Shown here: positions 9,701 to 18,880 of the stretch, in pieces
Position numbering within the stretch: the first letter of the stretch is position 1
Layout: each line of letters opens with the position of its first letter
Source of the DNA: Streptomyces sp.
Lineage (GTDB): Bacteria > Actinomycetota > Actinomycetes > Streptomycetales > Streptomycetaceae
Reading direction: 5' to 3'
Length of the DNA: 43,371 nt
Assembly (NCBI RefSeq): GCF_031181705.1
Contig: NZ_JAPSKN010000032.1
Location: 1-43,371 of the forward strand
The notes under the pieces: generated by a model
Databases searched by the model: none
Told to the model about the DNA's origin: nothing
Seen by the model: the letters and a program-made list of their open reading frames with translations, nothing else
Program-made: the position numbers and the translations under genes

Positions 9701-11118
9701 CTCTCCCCACGGAGACTGCCCACCCTGAGCTCGAGGGCCTGGGCAAGTACGAATACGGCTGGGCCGACCGGGACGAGGCCGGTGCGTCGGCCCGCCGAGG
9801 CCTGGGCGAGGACGTCGTCCGGGACATCTCCTCCAAGAAGAGCGAGCCGGAGTGGATGACCAAGCTCCGCCTCAAGGGCCTGCGCCTGTTCGAGAAGAAG
9901 CCCATGCCGAGCTGGGGCTCGGACCTCTCCGGCATCGACTTCGACAACATCAAGTACTTCGTGCGCTCCACGGAGAAGCAGGCGGAGTCCTGGGAGGACC
10001 TGCCCGAGGACATCAAGAACACGTACGACAAGCTCGGCATCCCGGAGGCGGAGAAGCAGCGCCTCGTCGCCGGTGTCGCCGCGCAGTACGAGTCGGAGGT
10101 CGTCTACCACCAGATCCGCGAGGACCTGGAGGAGCAGGGCGTCATCTTCCTCGACACCGACACCGCGCTGAAGGAGCACCCGGAGCTCTTCAAGGAGTAC
10201 TTCGGGACCGTCATCCCCGCCGGTGACAACAAGTTCGCCGCGCTGAACACCGCCGTGTGGTCGGGCGGCTCCTTCATCTACGTGCCGCCGGGCGTCAACG
10301 TGGAGATCCCGCTCCAGGCCTACTTCCGCATCAACACGGAGAACATGGGCCAGTTCGAGCGGACCCTGATCATCGTCGACGAGGGTGCCTACGTGCACTA
10401 CGTCGAGGGCTGCACCGCCCCGATCTACAAGTCGGACTCGCTGCACTCCGCGGTCGTCGAGATCATCGTCAAGAAGAACGCCCGCTGCCGCTACACGACC
10501 ATCCAGAACTGGTCGAACAACGTCTACAACCTGGTCACCAAGCGCGCCGTGGCGTACGAGGGCGCGACCATGGAGTGGATCGACGGCAACATCGGCTCCA
10601 AGGTGACGATGAAGTACCCGGCCGTCTACCTGATGGGCGAGCACGCCAAGGGCGAGACGCTGTCCATCGCCTTCGCGGGCGAGGGCCAGCACCAGGACGC
10701 CGGCTCCAAGATGGTCCACATGGCGCCGAACACGTCGTCGAACATCGTGTCGAAGTCCGTGGCGCGCGGCGGCGGCCGCACCTCCTACCGCGGTCTCGTC
10801 GAGATCGGCGAGGGTGCCCACGGCTCGAAGTCCAACGTCCTGTGCGACGCGCTGCTCGTCGACACCATCTCCCGCTCGGACACCTACCCCTACGTGGACG
10901 TCCGCGAGGACGACGTGTCCATGGGCCACGAGGCGACCGTCTCCAAGGTCTCCGAGGACCAGCTCTTCTACCTGATGAGCCGCGGTCTGAGCGAGTTCGA
11001 GGCGATGGCGATGATCGTGCGCGGCTTCGTCGAGCCCATCGCCAAGGAGCTCCCCATGGAGTACGCGCTGGAGCTCAACCGGCTGATCGAGCTGCAGATG
11101 GAAGGCGCGGTCGGCTGA
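9697..11118 (+). CDS. sufB: Fe-S cluster assembly protein SufB
   Basis: Scaffold subunit of the SufBCD complex on which Fe-S clusters are built. The 473-residue protein has the long right-handed beta-helix typical of the family, with [37 protein letters not shown], and the conserved cysteine context [20 protein letters not shown] near the C-terminus. The family C-terminus [21 protein letters not shown] is intact. The ATG overlaps the sufR stop and has GGGAGGAA seven bases upstream. The product acts in the cytoplasm with SufD and SufC, receiving sulfur from SufS/SufU. Confidence 0.98.
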   Translation: MTLPTETAHPELEGLGKYEYGWADRDEAGASARRGLGEDVVRDISSKKSEPEWMTKLRLKGLRLFEKKPMPSWGSDLSGIDFDNIKYFVRSTEKQAESWEDLPEDIKNTYDKLGIPEAEKQRLVAGVAAQYESEVVYHQIREDLEEQGVIFLDTDTALKEHPELFKEYFGTVIPAGDNKFAALNTAVWSGGSFIYVPPGVNVEIPLQAYFRINTENMGQFERTLIIVDEGAYVHYVEGCTAPIYKSDSLHSAVVEIIVKKNARCRYTTIQNWSNNVYNLVTKRAVAYEGATMEWIDGNIGSKVTMKYPAVYLMGEHAKGETLSIAFAGEGQHQDAGSKMVHMAPNTSSNIVSKSVARGGGRTSYRGLVEIGEGAHGSKSNVLCDALLVDTISRSDTYPYVDVREDDVSMGHEATVSKVSEDQLFYLMSRGLSEFEAMAMIVRGFVEPIAKELPMEYALELNRLIELQMEGAVG

Positions 11119-11172
11119 CCCGCCCCCTCGACAGCAGACGTCCCATTCAGGAAAGCGAGCACTACGACAGCC

Positions 11173-12393
11173 ATGGCTGAGGCCCAGAACTCCCCCACCT
11201 CCGGTTACGCTCCGGCGGGGGGACCCCCACCCGTGGGATCCACCACCGCGGGCTCGATCGCGGTCGCCGCGGAGTCGACCGTCGCCACGCGCATGAGCGC
11301 GCCGCCGTCCTTCGACGTCGCGGACTTCCCGGTCCCGCACGGCCGCGAGGAGGAGTGGCGGTTCACCCCGCTGGAGCGCCTGCGCGGCCTGCACGACGGC
11401 ACCGCCGTCGCCACCGGCAACGGTGTGAAGGTCGAGGTCCAGGCCCCCGAGGGCGTCACCGTCGAGGCCGTCGGCCGCGACGACGCGCGGCTCGGCAGGG
11501 CCGGCGTCCCGGCGGACCGTGTCGCCGCCCAGGCCTACTCGGCGTTCGAGAAGGCCTCGGTCGTGACCGTGCCCAAGGAGACCGTCCTCACCGAGCCCAT
11601 CCGCATCGCCGTGCACGGTGAGGGCGGCACCGCCTTCGGCCACCAGGTGATCGAGCTGGGCGCCTTCGCCGAGGCCGTCGTGGTCATCGACCACACCGGT
11701 GACGCGGTGCTCGCCGCGAACGTCGACTACCTGCTGGGCGACGGCGCCAAGCTCACCGTCGTCTCCGTGCAGGACTGGGACGACAAGGCCGTCCATGTCG
11801 CGCAGCACAACGCGCTCGTCGGCCGCGACGCCTCCTTCAAGTCCGTCGTCGTCACCTTCGGCGGCGACCTCGTCCGGCTCCACCCGCGCGTGCAGTACAC
11901 CGGGCCCGGCGGCGAGGCCGAGCTGTTCGGCCTGTACTTCACCGACCGGGGCCAGCACCAGGAGCACCGCCTCCTGGTCGACCACAACGTCCCGCACTGC
12001 AAGTCGAACGTCGTCTACAAGGGCGCCCTCCAGGGCGACGACGCCCACGCGGTGTGGATCGGCGACGTGCTGATCGAGGCCAAGGCCGAGGGCACCGACA
12101 CGTACGAGATGAACCGCAACCTGGTCCTCACGGACGGCGCGCGCGTGGACTCCGTGCCGAACCTGGAGATCGAGACCGGCGAGATCGTCGGCGCCGGCCA
12201 CGCCTCGGCGACCGGCCGCTTCGACGACGAGCAGCTCTTCTACCTGATGGCGCGCGGCATCCCCGAGATCGACGCCCGCCGCCTGGTGGTCCGCGGCTTC
12301 TTCGCCGAACTGGTCCAGCAGATCGGCGTGCCCGACATCGAGGAGCGCCTGATCGCCAAGATCGAGGAGGAGCTGGAGGCGGCGGTCGCATGA
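11173..12393 (+). CDS. sufD: Fe-S cluster assembly protein SufD
   Basis: Partner of SufB in the SufBC2D scaffold complex, with the same beta-helix fold. The 406-residue protein has the N-terminal FPVPHGREEEWRFTPLERL signature and the C-terminal SATGRFDDEQLFYLMARGIPEIDARRLVVRGFF block shared with SufB. It begins 54 bases after sufB; AGGAAAG lies about 20 bases before the ATG, an unusually long distance. Residues 7-20 (SPTSGYAPAGGPPP) are encoded by a palindromic Streptomyces repeat and look like an in-frame insertion in a variable N-terminal tail. A downstream ATG after that tail (MSAPPSFDV, about residue 41) would be a shorter alternative start. Confidence 0.96.
   Translation: MAEAQNSPTSGYAPAGGPPPVGSTTAGSIAVAAESTVATRMSAPPSFDVADFPVPHGREEEWRFTPLERLRGLHDGTAVATGNGVKVEVQAPEGVTVEAVGRDDARLGRAGVPADRVAAQAYSAFEKASVVTVPKETVLTEPIRIAVHGEGGTAFGHQVIELGAFAEAVVVIDHTGDAVLAANVDYLLGDGAKLTVVSVQDWDDKAVHVAQHNALVGRDASFKSVVVTFGGDLVRLHPRVQYTGPGGEAELFGLYFTDRGQHQEHRLLVDHNVPHCKSNVVYKGALQGDDAHAVWIGDVLIEAKAEGTDTYEMNRNLVLTDGARVDSVPNLEIETGEIVGAGHASATGRFDDEQLFYLMARGIPEIDARRLVVRGFFAELVQQIGVPDIEERLIAKIEEELEAAVA
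11189..11230 (+). repeat. Palindromic Streptomyces repeat carried in frame inside sufD
   Basis: The stretch runs from ACTCCCCCACCTCCGG through TTACGCTCCGG to CGGGGGGACCCCCAC. It has a CCCCC arm and an inner CCGG pairing with CCGG and GGGGG across a TTACGCT loop, then GGGGGACCCCC. This layout matches a repeat I recall as common between Streptomyces genes (CCCCC, arm, TTCGCT-type loop, arm, GGGGGACCCCC). Here its 42 bases keep the sufD frame and encode a Gly/Pro-rich stretch. Exact ends are approximate. Confidence 0.6.
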
Positions 12394-12707
12394 CCTTCGT
12401 ACGCGCCTGCGGACTGGGCGAGCTGGAGGAGGACACCCCCAAGCGGGTGGAACTCGACGGCACGCCCGTGTCCATCGTGCAGACCGAGGGCGAGGTGTTC
12501 GCGATCCACGACATCTGCTCGCACGCGAACGTCTCCCTGTCGGAGGGCGAGGTCGACGACTGCCACATCGAGTGCTGGCTGCACGGCTCGCGCTTCGACC
12601 TCCGTTCCGGCAAGCCCGACGCCCTTCCGGCGACGCGCCCCGTCCCCGTATACCCCGTAAAGATCGATGGGGACGACGTGCTCGTCTCCCTCACCCAGGA
12701 GTCCTGA
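12390..12707 (+). CDS. Rieske-type [2Fe-2S] ferredoxin subunit in the suf operon
   Basis: A 105-residue Rieske ferredoxin with the two cluster-binding boxes C43-S-H45 and C62-W-L-H65, separated by 16 residues, followed by GSRFDLRSGKP. It has no membrane anchor, so it is a soluble electron carrier like the ferredoxin components of non-heme dioxygenases. The ATG overlaps the sufD stop (ATGA) and sufC begins seven bases after its stop, so it belongs to the operon. A Rieske protein between sufD and sufC is found in several actinobacterial suf operons; its electron partner here is unknown, and reductant for cluster assembly is one guess. Confidence 0.94.
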   Translation: MTFVRACGLGELEEDTPKRVELDGTPVSIVQTEGEVFAIHDICSHANVSLSEGEVDDCHIECWLHGSRFDLRSGKPDALPATRPVPVYPVKIDGDDVLVSLTQES

Positions 12708-12714
12708 GGCACCC

Positions 12715-13475
<761 letters not shown>

Positions 13476-13479
<4 letters not shown>

Positions 13480-14732
13480 CACAGCTGCCGGGCCTCCTCG
13501 ACACCGAGGCGATCCGCAAGGACTTCCCCATCCTGGACCGCCAGGTCCACGACGGCCAGAAGCTCGTGTACCTGGACAACGCGGCCACCAGCCAGAAGCC
13601 GCGCCAGGTGCTGGACGCACTCAGTGAGTACTACGAGCGCTACAACGCCAACGTCCACCGCGGTGTGCATGTGCTCGCCGAGGAGGCCACGGCGCTGTAC
13701 GAGGGCGCGCGCGACAAGGTCGCGGACTTCATCAACGCGCCCTCGCGCGACGAGGTGATCTTCACCAAGAACGCCTCCGAGTCGCTCAACCTCGTGGCGA
13801 ACATGCTGGGCTGGGCCGACGAGCCCTACCGCGTGGACGCCGAGACCGAGATCGTCATCACGGAGATGGAGCACCACTCCAACATCGTGCCGTGGCAGCT
13901 GCTCGCGCAGCGCACGGGCGCGAAGCTGAAGTGGTTCGGCCTCACCGACGACGGCCGCCTGGACCTGTCGAACATCGACGAGATCATCACCGAGAAGACG
14001 AAGATCGTCTCCTTCGTGCTGGTCTCCAACATCCTCGGCACCCAGAACCCGGTCGAGGCGATCGTGCGCCGCGCCCAGGAGGTCGGCGCCCTGGTCTGCG
14101 TCGACGCCTCCCAGGCCGCCCCGCACATGCCGCTGGACGTGCAGGCCCTGCAGGCCGACTTCGTGGCCTTCACCGGCCACAAGATGTGCGGCCCGACCGG
14201 CATCGGCGTCCTGTGGGGCCGCCAGGAACTGCTGGAGGACCTGCCTCCGTTCCTCGGCGGCGGCGAGATGATCGAGACGGTGTCGATGCACTCGTCGACG
14301 TACGCCCCGGCCCCGCACAAGTTCGAGGCGGGCACGCCCCCGATCGCCCAGGCGGTCGGTCTCGGCGCGGCGATCGACTACCTCAACTCGATCGGCATGG
14401 ACAAGATCCTCGCCCACGAGCACGCGCTCACCGAGTACGCGGTCAAGCGGCTGCTGGAGGTCCCCGACCTGCGCATCATCGGCCCGACCACGGCCGAGGA
14501 GCGCGGCGCTGCGATCTCCTTCACCCTCGGCGACATCCACCCGCACGACGTGGGCCAGGTCCTGGACGAACAGGGCATCGCGGTCCGGGTCGGACACCAC
14601 TGCGCACGGCCGGTCTGCCTGCGGTACGGAATTCCTGCGACCACGCGAGCGTCGTTCTATCTGTACTCCACGCCGGCCGAGATCGATGCGCTGGTCGACG
14701 GCCTGGAGCACGTTCGGAACTTCTTCGGCTGA
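13476..14732 (+). CDS. sufS: Cysteine desulfurase SufS
   Basis: Pyridoxal-phosphate enzyme that takes sulfur from cysteine as an enzyme-bound persulfide and passes it to SufU. The 418-residue protein is a class II (SufS/CsdA) type: the cofactor lysine is K236 in AFTGHKMCGPTGIGVLWG and the active cysteine is C376 in RVGHHCARPVC. Other landmarks are YLDNAATSQKP and EMEHHSNIVPWQ. The start is GTG, overlapping the sufC stop. The short active-site loop fits a partner-dependent desulfurase, consistent with sufU immediately downstream. Confidence 0.98.
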
Positions 14733-14750
14733 AGGGCGTGAGCTGAGACC

Positions 14751-15221
14751 GTGAAGCTGGACTCCATGTACCAGGAAGTCATCCTGGACCACTACAAGAA
14801 CCCGCACGGGCGGGGCTTGCGGGATGGCGACGCCGAGGTGCACCACGTCAACCCGACGTGCGGCGACGAGATCACGCTGCGCGTGAAGTACGACGGCACG
14901 ACGATCGAGGACGTCTCGTACGAGGGCCAGGGCTGCTCGATCAGCCAGGCGAGCGCGTCCGTGCTGAACGACCTCCTCGTGGGCAAGGAGCTCTCCGACG
15001 CGCGGAAGATCCAGGAGACCTTCCTGGAGCTGATGCAGTCGAAGGGGAAGCTCGAGCCCGACGACGCGATGGAGGACATCCTGGAGGACGCGGTCGCGTT
15101 CGCCGGGGTGTCGAAATACCCGGCCCGGGTCAAGTGCGCCCTGCTGAGCTGGATGGCCTGGAAGGACGCGACGGCCCAGGTACTGGGCGGAGCCGACGCC
15201 GAGAAGGAGACGACGGCATGA
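14751..15221 (+). CDS. sufU: Fe-S cluster assembly sulfur acceptor SufU
   Basis: Zinc-bearing IscU-like protein that accepts sulfur from SufS and hands it to SufBCD in Gram-positive bacteria. The 156-residue protein carries the ligand set C37 and D39 (NPTCGDE), C62 (GQGCSISQAS) and C129 (VKCALLSW). The insertion between the second and third cysteines is the SufU-specific region that distinguishes it from scaffold IscU. The start is GTG, 18 bases after the sufS stop. The following gene overlaps its stop by ATGA. Confidence 0.97.
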   Translation: MKLDSMYQEVILDHYKNPHGRGLRDGDAEVHHVNPTCGDEITLRVKYDGTTIEDVSYEGQGCSISQASASVLNDLLVGKELSDARKIQETFLELMQSKGKLEPDDAMEDILEDAVAFAGVSKYPARVKCALLSWMAWKDATAQVLGGADAEKETTA

Positions 15222-15550
15222 GCGAGACCGTGGAGATGAAGCCGGCCTCGGAGGAGGAACTCCGTGAGGCCCTGATGGACGTCGTGGACCCCGAACTGGG
15301 CATCGACGTCGTCAACCTGGGCCTGATCTACGGCATCCACATCGACGACTCGAACGTGGCCACGGTCGACATGACCCTCACGTCGGCGGCCTGCCCCCTG
15401 ACGGACGTCATCGAGGACCAGGCCAAGTCCGCCACGGACGGCCTCGTCAACGAGTTGCGCATCAACTGGGTCTGGATGCCGCCGTGGGGCCCGGACAAGA
15501 TCACGGACGATGGGCGGGAGCAGCTTCGGGCGCTCGGGTTCAACGTCTGA
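15218..15550 (+). CDS. sufT: SufT / PaaD-like DUF59 Fe-S maturation protein
   Basis: A 110-residue MIP18-family (DUF59) protein that helps deliver or mature Fe-S clusters and is commonly the last gene of actinobacterial suf operons. It shows the family motif DVVDPELGIDVVNLGLIYG and the conserved cysteine C59 in TSAACPLTDVIEDQ. The C-terminal WMPPWGPDKITDDGREQLRA is the usual family ending. Its ATG overlaps the sufU stop. A strong hairpin begins 16 bases after its stop, closing the operon. The exact step it serves is known only in outline for the family. Confidence 0.94.
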   Translation: MSETVEMKPASEEELREALMDVVDPELGIDVVNLGLIYGIHIDDSNVATVDMTLTSAACPLTDVIEDQAKSATDGLVNELRINWVWMPPWGPDKITDDGREQLRALGFNV

Positions 15551-15565
15551 GATCCGTCTGACGTA

Positions 15566-15602
15566 CGTGAGGGCGGCACCCTTCCCGGGTGCCGCCCTCA
15601 CG
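15566..15602 (+). terminator. Terminator hairpin after the suf operon
   Basis: Perfect 16-base-pair stem (CGTGAGGGCGGCACCC and its complement) around a TTCCC loop. There is no T-tract, which is common for Streptomyces terminators. It lies between the sufT stop and the stop of the convergent AbfB gene, so it may serve both. Confidence 0.85.
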
Positions 15603-15607
15603 CATGC

Positions 15608-16441
15608 TCAGTCCAGCCCGGACACGATCTGGAACGACGCGTCCGAGCGGTACTGGTGACTGTGCTCGTAGGGGTCCAGCCGGAGCTGGAAGTCGCGGTG
15701 CCGCAGGAAGCGCCCCGGGTAGTTGGCCGACTCCAGCGAGAGCGTTCCCGACGGGGACCAGACGCGGGGGCAGAACGTGGCGTCCTGGCGGAACAGGGGC
15801 GAGCCGTCGTCCCTGTCCGCGACCAGGACGAAGCCACGGTGGCGCAGGTGGCGGCCGTCCGACGTGGTGAACGAGTGGCAGGAGGAGTCGGAGAGGCCGG
15901 TGACGCGCCGGAAGGTGGCGTCTTCGCGCTGCTCGGAACCCGAGCCGATCCGGTCGAGGAGCACGGAGCCGTCGCGCACCCGCCAGTAGCGGTCGGGGAA
16001 GTCGACCGCGCGGATGGATATGCCGGGGGAGGCCGGGGGCTTCGGGCGCTTCGAAGGAGCGGTGGACGCCTTCGGCGGCGGCTCGGGGGCGTTGGCGGAG
16101 GGGCGGGGACTCGGCGTGACGCTGGGAGCGCTGCTCGCCGGGGTGGGGGACGGGCGGGCGCGGCCCGCGCCGGGTGTCGCGGTGCCGCCCTCGGAGGGCG
16201 TCGCGAAGGAGATCAGGCCGCCCGGGGCCGAGCCGCCGAGGGTGGTCGGTTCCGCCGCCCGGTGGGCCGGCTCCTCGGATTCGTCCATCACGGTGACGGC
16301 CGTGACGCACGCGGTGATCGTGGCCAGGGCCAGCGCACCCGCCAGCCAGAGCCGTCGCGTACCCGGGGCACGCGTGGTGTCCGGGGCCCAGCCGCTCTCC
16401 CAGGGACGGTCCTGGGGCGGGCGGGACTTCTCTTCCGACAT
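15608..16441 (-). CDS. Membrane-anchored AbfB-domain protein
   Basis: A 277-residue protein with a short cytoplasmic N-terminus, one membrane segment (about residues 31-52, LWLAGALALATITACVTAV), a long Pro/Ser/Ala-rich extracellular spacer (about 70-145), and a C-terminal AbfB beta-trefoil domain (CBM42-like). The domain shows two visible repeats of the type RVRDGSVLLD and NYPGRFLRHRDFQLRLDP. AbfB domains bind arabinofuranose side chains in arabinoxylan and occur without a catalytic domain, as here. It therefore looks like a surface sugar-binding or sensor protein rather than an enzyme. It is convergent with suf and divergent from the SMR gene. Confidence 0.87.
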   Translation of the reverse strand: MSEEKSRPPQDRPWESGWAPDTTRAPGTRRLWLAGALALATITACVTAVTVMDESEEPAHRAAEPTTLGGSAPGGLISFATPSEGGTATPGAGRARPSPTPASSAPSVTPSPRPSANAPEPPPKASTAPSKRPKPPASPGISIRAVDFPDRYWRVRDGSVLLDRIGSGSEQREDATFRRVTGLSDSSCHSFTTSDGRHLRHRGFVLVADRDDGSPLFRQDATFCPRVWSPSGTLSLESANYPGRFLRHRDFQLRLDPYEHSHQYRSDASFQIVSGLD

Positions 16442-16603
16442 GCGCGCTTCCTCCGGCGGGGCACCTCTGACGGCGGCGCAGTCGTGGTGGCCCGGTGGGC
16501 GATCGGTGACACCGTAGTGGACAGGTGAGAGGCCGGTGGCTCGTTTGCTGAGAGCGGTTTCCCGGCGATATCAAGCCGTTGTCCGCAGGTCCGTACCACT
16601 CCT

Positions 16604-16640
16604 GTGTACGCCTGTACAGATACTGTGTACGCTCGTACAC
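16604..16640 (+). promoter_or_regulatory. Double palindromic operator at the SMR-tetR promoter
   Basis: Two related palindromes lie 21 bases apart: GTGTACG-CC-TGTACAG (16604-16619, imperfect) and GTGTACG-CT-CGTACAC (16625-16640, perfect arms). The second ends directly at the ATG of the SMR gene and contains TACGCT seven bases before it, a plausible -10 for a leaderless transcript. The same spacing of two helical turns suits two regulator dimers on one face. The TetR protein encoded downstream is the obvious candidate binder. Confidence 0.7.
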
Positions 16641-16961
16641 ATGGGTTATCTGCTGCTGGCCGGCGCCATCATCGCCGAGGTGGCCGCGACCACCGCCATG
16701 AAGTACAGCGACGGGTTCAGCAAGATCGGGCCCTCCCTGCTCACGCTCCTCGGCTACGTGGTCTCCTTCGCGCTGCTCGCGCAGACACTGAAGACCGTCT
16801 CCGTCGGCACGGCCTACGCCATCTGGGCCGGGGTCGGCACCGCCGCCATCGCCACGATCGGCATCGTCCTCCTGGGCGAGGGGATGACCGTCGCCAAGGC
16901 CGCCGGGATCGCGCTGATCATCCTCGGCGTCGTCGTGCTGAACCTGGGAGGTGCGCACTGA
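16641..16961 (+). CDS. Small multidrug resistance (SMR) efflux protein
   Basis: A 106-residue membrane protein with four hydrophobic helices, of the EmrE/QacE/SugE superfamily; such proteins dimerise and exchange protons for cationic compounds. The essential helix-1 glutamate is E13 (AGAIIAEVAATTAMK), and the signature VGTAYAIWAGVGTA is in helix 3. The W and G pattern fits drug-exporting Qac types more than guanidinium exporters, though the two are hard to separate by eye. There is no ribosome binding site, and a -10-like TACGCT points to a leaderless mRNA. The TetR gene overlaps its stop by one base. Confidence 0.95.
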   Translation: MGYLLLAGAIIAEVAATTAMKYSDGFSKIGPSLLTLLGYVVSFALLAQTLKTVSVGTAYAIWAGVGTAAIATIGIVLLGEGMTVAKAAGIALIILGVVVLNLGGAH

Positions 16962-17512
16962 TGCCCCGGCGGCACGACCCCGAGCGCCGGCAGCGGATCA
17001 TCGACGCGGCGATCCGGGTCGTCGGCTCGAAGGGCATCGCCGGGCTGAGCCACCGCACCGCGGCCGCCGAGGCCGACGTGCCGCTCGGTTCCACGACGTA
17101 CCACTTCAAGACCCTCGACGAACTGCTGGTCGCCGCACTGCGGCAGACCAACGAGGGCTTCGCCAAGGTGATCGCCTCGTGCGCTGACATGGACGACGCC
17201 TGGACCGACCCGGCCGCCGCACTCGCCACCTGGATCGGGCAGTGGCTCTCCGGTGACCGCACGGGGGTGGAGCTGGAATACGAGCTGTACCTGGCCGCGC
17301 TGCGCCGGCCCGCCCTGCGGGCCGTCGCCGCCGAGTGGGCCGAGGGCGTCGCCGAGCAGCTGTCCCGGCATACGGATCCCGTCACCGCGCGGGCCCTGGT
17401 GGCGGTCGTCGACGGGATCTGCCTCCAGGTGCTGCTGACCGGGGCGCCGTACGACGAGGCGTACGCGCGGGAGGTGCTGGGGCGGGTGCTGGCGGGGGCG
17501 TCCCGGGAGTAG
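16961..17512 (+). CDS. TetR-family regulator of the SMR gene
   Basis: A 183-residue repressor with an N-terminal helix-turn-helix (about residues 8-52: RQRIIDAAIRVVGSKG, then GLSHRTAAAEADVPLGSTTYHF) and an all-helical ligand domain. The GSTTYHFKTLDELL wording is typical of the RcdA-like TetR subgroup. Its ATG overlaps the SMR stop (TGATG), so efflux protein and regulator are made from one transcript. The double palindrome at the promoter is the likely binding site, giving an autoregulated efflux unit. The inducer is unknown. Confidence 0.93.
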   Translation: MPRRHDPERRQRIIDAAIRVVGSKGIAGLSHRTAAAEADVPLGSTTYHFKTLDELLVAALRQTNEGFAKVIASCADMDDAWTDPAAALATWIGQWLSGDRTGVELEYELYLAALRRPALRAVAAEWAEGVAEQLSRHTDPVTARALVAVVDGICLQVLLTGAPYDEAYAREVLGRVLAGASRE

Positions 17513-17550
17513 TGAGGGGGTATTCCTGGGCGGGCGCCTCATGGGCTGGG

Positions 17551-17614
17551 CGTTCGTGGGCGGACGTTCGGCGACTGGCGTTCGAGGGCGACGGCGTTCG
17601 GCGGCCGGCGTTCG
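17551..17614. repeat. Five spaced CGTTCG repeats in the gap before dapD
   Basis: CGTTCG occurs at 17551, 17565, 17579, 17595 and 17609, spaced 14, 14, 16 and 14 bases, within G-rich filler. The gap (17513-17785) has no convincing gene. The roughly helical period could suit a regulator or be a slipped simple repeat; I see no further structure. Confidence 0.5.
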
Positions 17615-17748
17615 CAGGGGGACGGGCGACGGGGCCCGGTCGGTGCGGTGTCCGTCGGGAAGAGGCGTGCCGGTGGGGTGTCCGCCGCTGCCGAGGGGGG
17701 CTCGGGCGTGGGCGACGGCGACCGGCTCGTGAGACGTGCGGACACCGG

Positions 17749-17779
17749 TTCGCATCGACCCGTGTCCGCCGGTTAGGTT
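17749..17779 (+). promoter_or_regulatory. Likely leaderless dapD promoter
   Basis: TTCGCA (17749-17754) and TAGGTT (17774-17779) are spaced 19 bases apart. The ATG at 17786 lies six bases after the -10 and has no purine-rich ribosome binding site, so a leaderless mRNA is likely. The -35 is weak. Confidence 0.5.
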
Positions 17780-17785
17780 GCCCTC

Positions 17786-18775
17786 ATGACCGACACGACT
17801 GCTCCTCGCACCACCGGCGCCGTGGCCGCCGGCCTCGCCACGATCGCCGCCGACGGCACCGTTCTCGACACCTGGTTCCCCGCGCCCGAGCTGGCCGACG
17901 CGCCCGGCCCGTCCGGCACCGAGCGGCTGTCCGCCGAGCGTGCCGCGGAACTGCTCGGGGGTGGCGCCACCGCGGCGATCGGCCCGGACGCCCGCCGGGG
18001 CGTCGAAGTGGTCGCGGTCCGCACGGTCATCGCCTCGCTCGACGAGAAGCCGATCGACGCGCACGACACCTACCTGCGCCTGCACCTGCTCTCCCACCGC
18101 CTGGTCAAGCCGCACGGCCAGAGCCTGGAGGGCATCTTCGGCCACCTCGCCAACGTCGCCTGGACCTCGCTGGGCCCGGTCGCCGTCGACGACCTGGAGA
18201 AGGTCCGGCTGAACGCCCGTGCCGAGGGCCTGCACCTCCAGGTGACCTCCGTGGACAAGTTCCCCCGCATGACCGACTACGTGGCCCCCAAGGGCGTCCG
18301 CATCGGCGACGCCGACCGGGTCCGGCTCGGCGCGCACCTCGCCGAGGGCACCACCGTCATGCACGAGGGCTTCGTCAACTTCAACGCCGGCACGCTCGGC
18401 ACGTCGATGGTCGAGGGCCGTATCTCGGCGGGTGTCGTGGTCGGCGACGGCTCCGACATCGGTGGCGGCGCGTCGACCATGGGGACGCTGTCCGGCGGCG
18501 GCAACGTGATCATCTCCATCGGCGAGCGGTGCCTGGTCGGCGCCGAGGCGGGCGTCGGCATCGCGCTCGGCGACGAGTGCGTCGTCGAGGCCGGCCTGTA
18601 CATCACCGCCGGCACCCGGGTCACCATGCCCGACGGCCAGATCGTCAAGGCCCGCGAGCTGTCCGGCGCCTCCAACATCCTCTTCCGCCGCAACTCGGTC
18701 ACCGGCACCGTCGAGGCCCGGCCGAACAACGCGGTGTGGGGCGGCCTGAACGAGATCCTGCACAGCCACAACTGA
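17786..18775 (+). CDS. dapD: 2,3,4,5-tetrahydropyridine-2,6-dicarboxylate N-succinyltransferase
   Basis: Enzyme of the succinylase branch of lysine and meso-diaminopimelate synthesis; it succinylates tetrahydrodipicolinate using succinyl-CoA. The 329-residue product is the actinobacterial DapD type. An N-terminal alpha/beta domain precedes a left-handed beta-helix of hexapeptide repeats (about residues 170-290), with [44 protein letters not shown] and the C-terminal [15 protein letters not shown]. The ATG has no Shine-Dalgarno and appears leaderless. A second dapA lies 0.5 kb downstream on the other strand. Confidence 0.95.
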   Translation: MTDTTAPRTTGAVAAGLATIAADGTVLDTWFPAPELADAPGPSGTERLSAERAAELLGGGATAAIGPDARRGVEVVAVRTVIASLDEKPIDAHDTYLRLHLLSHRLVKPHGQSLEGIFGHLANVAWTSLGPVAVDDLEKVRLNARAEGLHLQVTSVDKFPRMTDYVAPKGVRIGDADRVRLGAHLAEGTTVMHEGFVNFNAGTLGTSMVEGRISAGVVVGDGSDIGGGASTMGTLSGGGNVIISIGERCLVGAEAGVGIALGDECVVEAGLYITAGTRVTMPDGQIVKARELSGASNILFRRNSVTGTVEARPNNAVWGGLNEILHSHN

Positions 18776-18783
18776 CAACCCGT

Positions 18784-18807
18784 ACGAGGTACCCGGCGTG
18801 ACCTCGT
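18784..18807 (+). terminator. Possible weak hairpin after dapD
   Basis: ACGAGGT and ACCTCGT form a seven-base-pair stem around a ten-base loop just after the dapD stop. There is no T-tract. It is a weak candidate terminator. Confidence 0.3.
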
Positions 18808-18880
18808 GGTCGTTTCGGCAGATGAACGGGTGGACGCAGCGTCCGATCAGAAGCCGAACCGACGAAACGAGGACCGGGGC

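Noticed and set aside
9370..12201. 943-codon open frame opposite sufR-sufB-sufD
   Set aside because: Antisense shadow of well-recognised Suf genes; low-complexity Val/Asp/Arg/His translation and no family features.
17539..17745. 68-codon frame in the gap before dapD
   Set aside because: Ser/Pro/Arg repeat translation arises from the CGTTCG-rich repeat; no ribosome binding site or plausible fold.
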